A stretch of DNA of 9,263 nucleotides from Hyphomonadaceae bacterium UBA4763. Lineage in GTDB: Bacteria; Pseudomonadota; Alphaproteobacteria; Caulobacterales; Aquidulcibacteraceae. The notes below the pieces were generated by a model. That model saw nothing but the letters and a program-made list of their open reading frames with translations. It made no database searches and was not told the DNA's origin. The stretch lies in the NCBI GenBank assembly GCA_002403455.1, contig DHHV01000007.1, forward strand, positions 715 through 9,977, given 5' to 3'. The translations under genes and the position numbers were made by a program. This document shows, in pieces, positions 6,363 through 9,263 of this stretch. Position 1 is the stretch's first letter. The number at the start of each line of letters is the position of its first letter.

Positions 6363-7076
6363 TCAATGCCCGACCGCGTCGGGCGGATGGGCGAGCGCGC
6401 AGCTCGCCGGCGCGTCCATTCCCAGCAAGGGCAAGCCCTCGGCGCAGACCTCGATCCCGCCCTCAAAGATCATTTTGCCGGCGACATATAAAATCAGCAC
6501 AAGGCCAATATAAGCGATCCAGCGGTAACGCTGCAGCAGACTGGCGATCATGCTCGCCGCCAGCCCCATCAGCGCGATCGACAAGGCGAGGCCAAACATC
6601 AGGATGATCGGGTGCTCGCGCGCCGCCCCCGCCACCGCCAGCACATTGTCAAGCGACATCGACACATCGGCGACGATGATTTGGATCACCGATTGGCGCA
6701 GAGTCTTCGACCCGGTTTTGGTTCCCGCGATCGTCCCATCGGCGTTGAGATCGGCGCCCGCCAGCGCTTCAGCTTCGACCGCTTGGGTGTCATGCGCGAG
6801 CTCGCGCCACATTTTCCAGCCGACCCACAGCAGCAGCAAGCCGCCCGCCAGCAATAAGCCGATGATCTGCAGCAATTGCGCCGTCACCAGCGCAAAGCCG
6901 ATCCGCATCACGGTCGCCGCCAAGATCCCGATCAGGATCGCCTGGCGTCGTTGCTGCGCGGGCAGACCCGCCGCCGCCAGGCCGATGACAACGGCATTGT
7001 CCCCGGCCAAGACCAGATCAATCGCGATGACGGATAAAAAGGCTTGCAGCGCCTCAGGCGTCAATAAATCGGTCAC
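6363..7076 (-). CDS. TerC-family (YjbE-like) integral membrane protein
   Basis: The 237-residue protein has about six or seven hydrophobic segments and the paired TerC signature. The first copy is IDLVLAGDNAVVIGLA (19-34) and the second ADVSMSLDNVLAVAG (136-150), giving buried acidic pairs D20/D26 and D137/D143. A charged cytoplasmic or periplasmic loop (about 91-128) separates the halves. TerC proteins are linked to tellurite resistance, and relatives export manganese or supply metal to secreted proteins, so metal handling is the best guess. The start is GTG at 7076, with AAGG only two bases before it, a tight spacing. The C-terminal about 30 residues (Ala/Pro-rich with two Cys) are not part of the usual core. 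It lies 87 bases downstream of telA on the same strand. The symbol terC is used for the family only, so I leave it off. Confidence 0.92.
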   Translation of the reverse strand: MTDLLTPEALQAFLSVIAIDLVLAGDNAVVIGLAAAGLPAQQRRQAILIGILAATVMRIGFALVTAQLLQIIGLLLAGGLLLLWVGWKMWRELAHDTQAVEAEALAGADLNADGTIAGTKTGSKTLRQSVIQIIVADVSMSLDNVLAVAGAAREHPIILMFGLALSIALMGLAASMIASLLQRYRWIAYIGLVLILYVAGKMIFEGGIEVCAEGLPLLGMDAPASCALAHPPDAVGH

Positions 7077-7091
7077 AACCTTGCCACGCAG

Positions 7092-7132
7092 AAAAAACGA
7101 GTAAAACGATCACGCGCTTCTAACGCAGCGCG
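7092..7132 (-). terminator. Weak hairpin with T-rich tail between telA and the TerC gene
   Basis: On the minus strand CGCGCT and AGCGCG (within 7113-7132) form a six-pair stem with an eight-base loop. Downstream are TTTT (7106-7103) and, further on, TTTTTT (7097-7092). The T runs are not directly adjacent to the stem, so it could be a leaky terminator of telA or leader structure of the TerC gene. Confidence 0.3.
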
Positions 7133-7163
7133 CACCAGACAATAGGCCCTTTTTCGACGCCCC

Positions 7164-8246
7164 CTACCTTTGCGCCTCGATCAGCGTCGTGCGCAATTCC
7201 TCGGTCAATTGCTCCATGCGCTTTTCCGCCTCGGCGCGTTTTTGGCGACCCTCTTCTTGCGCAGCGACCACGCCTTGGATCGTCTCGATCAGATCGCGAT
7301 TGGTCTGTTCCAGCGTTTCCATATCGACAATGCCGCGCTGAGATTGTTTCTCGATCTCGATCGCCTGTTCGCGCATCATGCCGGAGGCTTGGCGCATCAT
7401 CTCGTTCGTCGCGTCGGTCACCGCCTGCTGCAGCTCCAGCGCGCCTTTCTGGTTGGCGAGCCCCAAGAGCAGCACCATTTTCTGTTTCCAGACCGGGATG
7501 GTCAGCGTGGTCGAGGCTTGCAGATTTTCGATCAGCGTCTCATCGCCCGATTGCACGATGCGGATTTGCGGCAATTGCTGAATGCCGATCTGGCGGGCTT
7601 GCTGCAGGTAGAACCCCCGCTTTTCCAGCCGATCGAGCGCTTGCACCGCATCCTGATAGGCTTGCGCCGCCATCAGCGCGACGCCCTCATTGCCTTCCGC
7701 GGCGGCCTGGTCGGCGGCTTGCTTCATCGCCGGCAATTGGGTGGTTTTGAATTCCTCGACATATTGCTTGCCCGCTTCGATATGGGCGTCGAGATCGATG
7801 ATCGAGGTTTTGGTCTGCTCGTGCAGCCCGTCCAGCATGGCGATATCGCGGCGCAGGCCGTCTTTGCGCTTCATCAATTCGATGGCGATCGAGTCGATCT
7901 GGCTGGCGACGTCTTCGAACTCCATTTTGAACTTTTGCAATTTGGCGCGCATGCCGCCGAACATTTTGCCGAACAGCCCTTCGTTCTTCAGCGAGGCGGG
8001 GTCGAGCCCCTTGGCCTTCATCAAGATCTCGCTCAGCAATTTGCCCGTCTCGCCCATGTCCTTGTTCTTGGTTTGGGCAAGGATCTTGTCGGCGTAGGAC
8101 GTCACCGAGGATTGGGCGCGATCGCCGAACCGGGTGATTTCGGCGCGATCCTTGATCTGGATCGTGCTTTTGATCTCGGCGATTTTGGATTGATCGGCGA
8201 TGATCGCCGGCAATTGGAAATCGGTTTTGGTCTTGGTCTCGCTCAT
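7164..8246 (-). CDS. TelA-family (toxic anion resistance) protein
   Basis: The 360-residue soluble protein matches the TelA/KlaA family. The strongest signature is LTIPVWKQKMVLLLGLANQ (248-266) followed by DATNEMMRQ (278-286), which is the family's P-W-K and T-N-E pattern. Most of the chain is predicted helix rich in Gln, Glu, Lys and Ala, and the last about 60 residues (300-360) look like a coiled coil. The family is tied to tellurite and other envelope or chemical stress, but its biochemical role is not established. The ATG at 8246 has a clear GGAGG six bases upstream. It has no signal peptide. TerC lies downstream and a phosphodiesterase upstream on the same strand. No terD/terE-type genes or XpaC partner lie within the window, although the neighbourhood to the right is cut off. 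Family assignment is strong. Confidence 0.94.
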   Translation of the reverse strand: MSETKTKTDFQLPAIIADQSKIAEIKSTIQIKDRAEITRFGDRAQSSVTSYADKILAQTKNKDMGETGKLLSEILMKAKGLDPASLKNEGLFGKMFGGMRAKLQKFKMEFEDVASQIDSIAIELMKRKDGLRRDIAMLDGLHEQTKTSIIDLDAHIEAGKQYVEEFKTTQLPAMKQAADQAAAEGNEGVALMAAQAYQDAVQALDRLEKRGFYLQQARQIGIQQLPQIRIVQSGDETLIENLQASTTLTIPVWKQKMVLLLGLANQKGALELQQAVTDATNEMMRQASGMMREQAIEIEKQSQRGIVDMETLEQTNRDLIETIQGVVAAQEEGRQKRAEAEKRMEQLTEELRTTLIEAQR

Positions 8247-8307
8247 GGCTCCCTCCGGCGCCGGGACAAGGGATCGGCGCGCGCCCGTTTCGCCACAGAA
8301 GTGACCA

Positions 8308-8344
8308 TGATCGCGCCGGCTTGCAAGCCCCGATCGCGCGATCA
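8308..8344. repeat. Nested inverted repeat in the gap before telA
   Basis: TGATCGCGC (8308-8316) is an exact inverted copy of GCGCGATCA (8336-8344). Between them lies the perfect 12-base palindrome GGCTTGCAAGCC (8318-8329), and GATCGCGCGATC (8332-8343) is itself a second perfect palindrome. The element starts three bases after the phosphodiesterase stop and about 60 bases before the telA start. No T run follows on either strand. It may be an operator, a 3'-end stabilising RNA structure or a cruciform-forming element. Confidence 0.75.
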
Positions 8345-8346
8345 GC

Positions 8347-9263
8347 TCAGCGCGCCTGCGCCGCGACGCAGGCCCCGATCCGCGCTTGATCGTTCAACGC
8401 CCGCGCCGCAATCTCTGGCCGGTCCGAAGCGATAATCGCCACCCCCTGATCGGCGATCGCCTGATAGCGCGCCACATCGCCGCTGCGCTCGATCTCGATG
8501 TCGACGCCATTGCGCCCCAGCGTGCCAAAGCTCACGGGGATGTTGCGCGCCGCCAGCGCCGCGTTCAGCGCCGGATTGGGCGCGCGCGTGCCGGTCCAAA
8601 CGATCACCCGCGTCAGGTCGACGCCTTGCGCCGCCATCGCGTCGAGCTCGTCCGCCGACCGCACGCCGACCGACACCATCAGCCGCGGATTGATCCGATG
8701 CGCCAGGATCGCGTTCTCGGCTGTGTTGGCGAGCAGCACGACATGGTCCTCCGCCCCGACCTCTTCGACCACACGCAAGATGTCGGCGATTGTGGTCGGC
8801 CGTTTGATGTCGAGCTGGGCGATCGAGCGGCCTTTGATGAAGGCGAGCGCCTCGGCCAAGCTCGGCGCCCGAAAGGCGGTGTCATCGCCGTCGGCGTCTT
8901 CCAGCGCGTAGCTTTGCACGCTTTGCAGCGTCTGCGCCGCGATCGGCCCCGTCCCGGTCGTTGTCCGATCGAGCGTGTCGTCATGCATCAGCGCCAATTG
9001 CCCGTCCGCCGTGGTGGCGATGTCGATCTCGACCAGCAAGGGCGCGTCCGCCAAACTATCGGCGATCGTCTCGATGGCGTTCTCCGGAAAGCCGTCCTCG
9101 GGCCCGCCGCGATGCGCGCTGACCAGGGTGGCTTTTTCGCGCAGCGCGCATTGGAAAAACGCTGGCAGTCCGCCCGGCGCGATCGCCAAAGGCAGAGCCG
9201 GGGCCGGCAGCGCGCCTTCACGCGTTGTCGCCCAGTCGCGCGCGCCCGAACAGCCGCCCGCCA
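8347..9263 (-). CDS. Glycerophosphodiester phosphodiesterase, probable lipoprotein, 5' end beyond the window
   Basis: The enzyme hydrolyses glycerophosphodiesters to sn-glycerol 3-phosphate and an alcohol. The GDPD pattern is clear from the minus-strand frame: SAHRGG near 9118-9101 (catalytic His and Arg), PENAIET with the metal-binding Glu/Asn, VEIDIATTADG with Glu and Asp, LALMHDDTLDRTT with the second catalytic His, and LDIK where many members have E-x-K. A TTG at 9189 could start the frame, but the frame stays open to the window edge. It encodes, from the edge, a residue from an xTG codon, then AGGCSGARDWATTREGALP. LAGGC fits a lipobox, so the mature protein probably begins at that cysteine (codon 9252-9250) and the true start lies past 9263. 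The stop at 8347 is followed by the nested repeat and telA. Substrate is unknown. Confidence 0.93.
   Translation of the reverse strand, partial: AGGCSGARDWATTREGALPAPALPLAIAPGGLPAFFQCALREKATLVSAHRGGPEDGFPENAIETIADSLADAPLLVEIDIATTADGQLALMHDDTLDRTTTGTGPIAAQTLQSVQSYALEDADGDDTAFRAPSLAEALAFIKGRSIAQLDIKRPTTIADILRVVEEVGAEDHVVLLANTAENAILAHRINPRLMVSVGVRSADELDAMAAQGVDLTRVIVWTGTRAPNPALNAALAARNIPVSFGTLGRNGVDIEIERSGDVARYQAIADQGVAIIASDRPEIAARALNDQARIGACVAAQAR

Noticed and set aside
7077..7163. Manganese (yybP-ykoY) riboswitch before the TerC gene
   Set aside because: This riboswitch class precedes some TerC-family genes, but the 87-base gap shows none of its conserved loop sequences that I could recognise.
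7170..8435. A 421-codon plus-strand frame opposite telA
   Set aside because: The TelA signature and a good ribosome site lie on the minus strand; the opposite product is a Leu/Asp/His/Arg-rich shadow.

Overview
The window is GC-rich, densely packed chromosomal DNA from an alphaproteobacterium. The best taxonomic clue is the coupled pair of a fold-III ornithine-type decarboxylase and a deoxyhypusine-synthase-like protein, an arrangement typical of that class. A Caulobacterales- or Rhodospirillales-like host is a guess that cannot be settled from this stretch. I see no insertion sequence, phage gene, CRISPR array, tRNA or rRNA, so this is mostly core-type genome rather than an island.

Left part (1-2050, minus strand): a polyamine operon. 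The decarboxylase (827-2050) overlaps by one base with the deoxyhypusine-synthase-like gene, which runs off the left edge. Together they would make putrescine-type diamine and pass it to an aminobutyl-transfer enzyme, plausibly for homospermidine. A gene-free stretch of about 480 bases (2051-2528) separates this operon from a divergent pair on the plus strand. It holds a good promoter-like sequence, several inverted repeats and a small open frame that may be a leader peptide.

Middle (2529-6347): a Tet-type drug-efflux MFS transporter and ribonuclease HII, five bases apart. A lone MNT-type nucleotidyltransferase (minus strand) follows, with no HEPN partner, and its promoter seems to place transcription start on the start codon. 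Then come a tandem-domain FKBP prolyl isomerase lipoprotein and a PaaI-type hotdog thioesterase, 11 bases apart on the plus strand.

Right part (6363-9263, minus strand): a glycerophosphodiesterase that is probably a lipoprotein (its 5' end is outside the window), then TelA and TerC. TelA and TerC belong to the bacterial tellurite/chemical-stress families. The 100-base gap between the phosphodiesterase and telA contains a strong nested inverted repeat (8308-8344), the most striking non-coding structure here.

Most genes are recognisable. The window does not show a clear new defence or biosynthetic system. The items most worth checking are the nested dyad before telA, the possible attenuator before the efflux gene, the solitary leaderless nucleotidyltransferase and the low-complexity tail on the deoxyhypusine-synthase-like protein.
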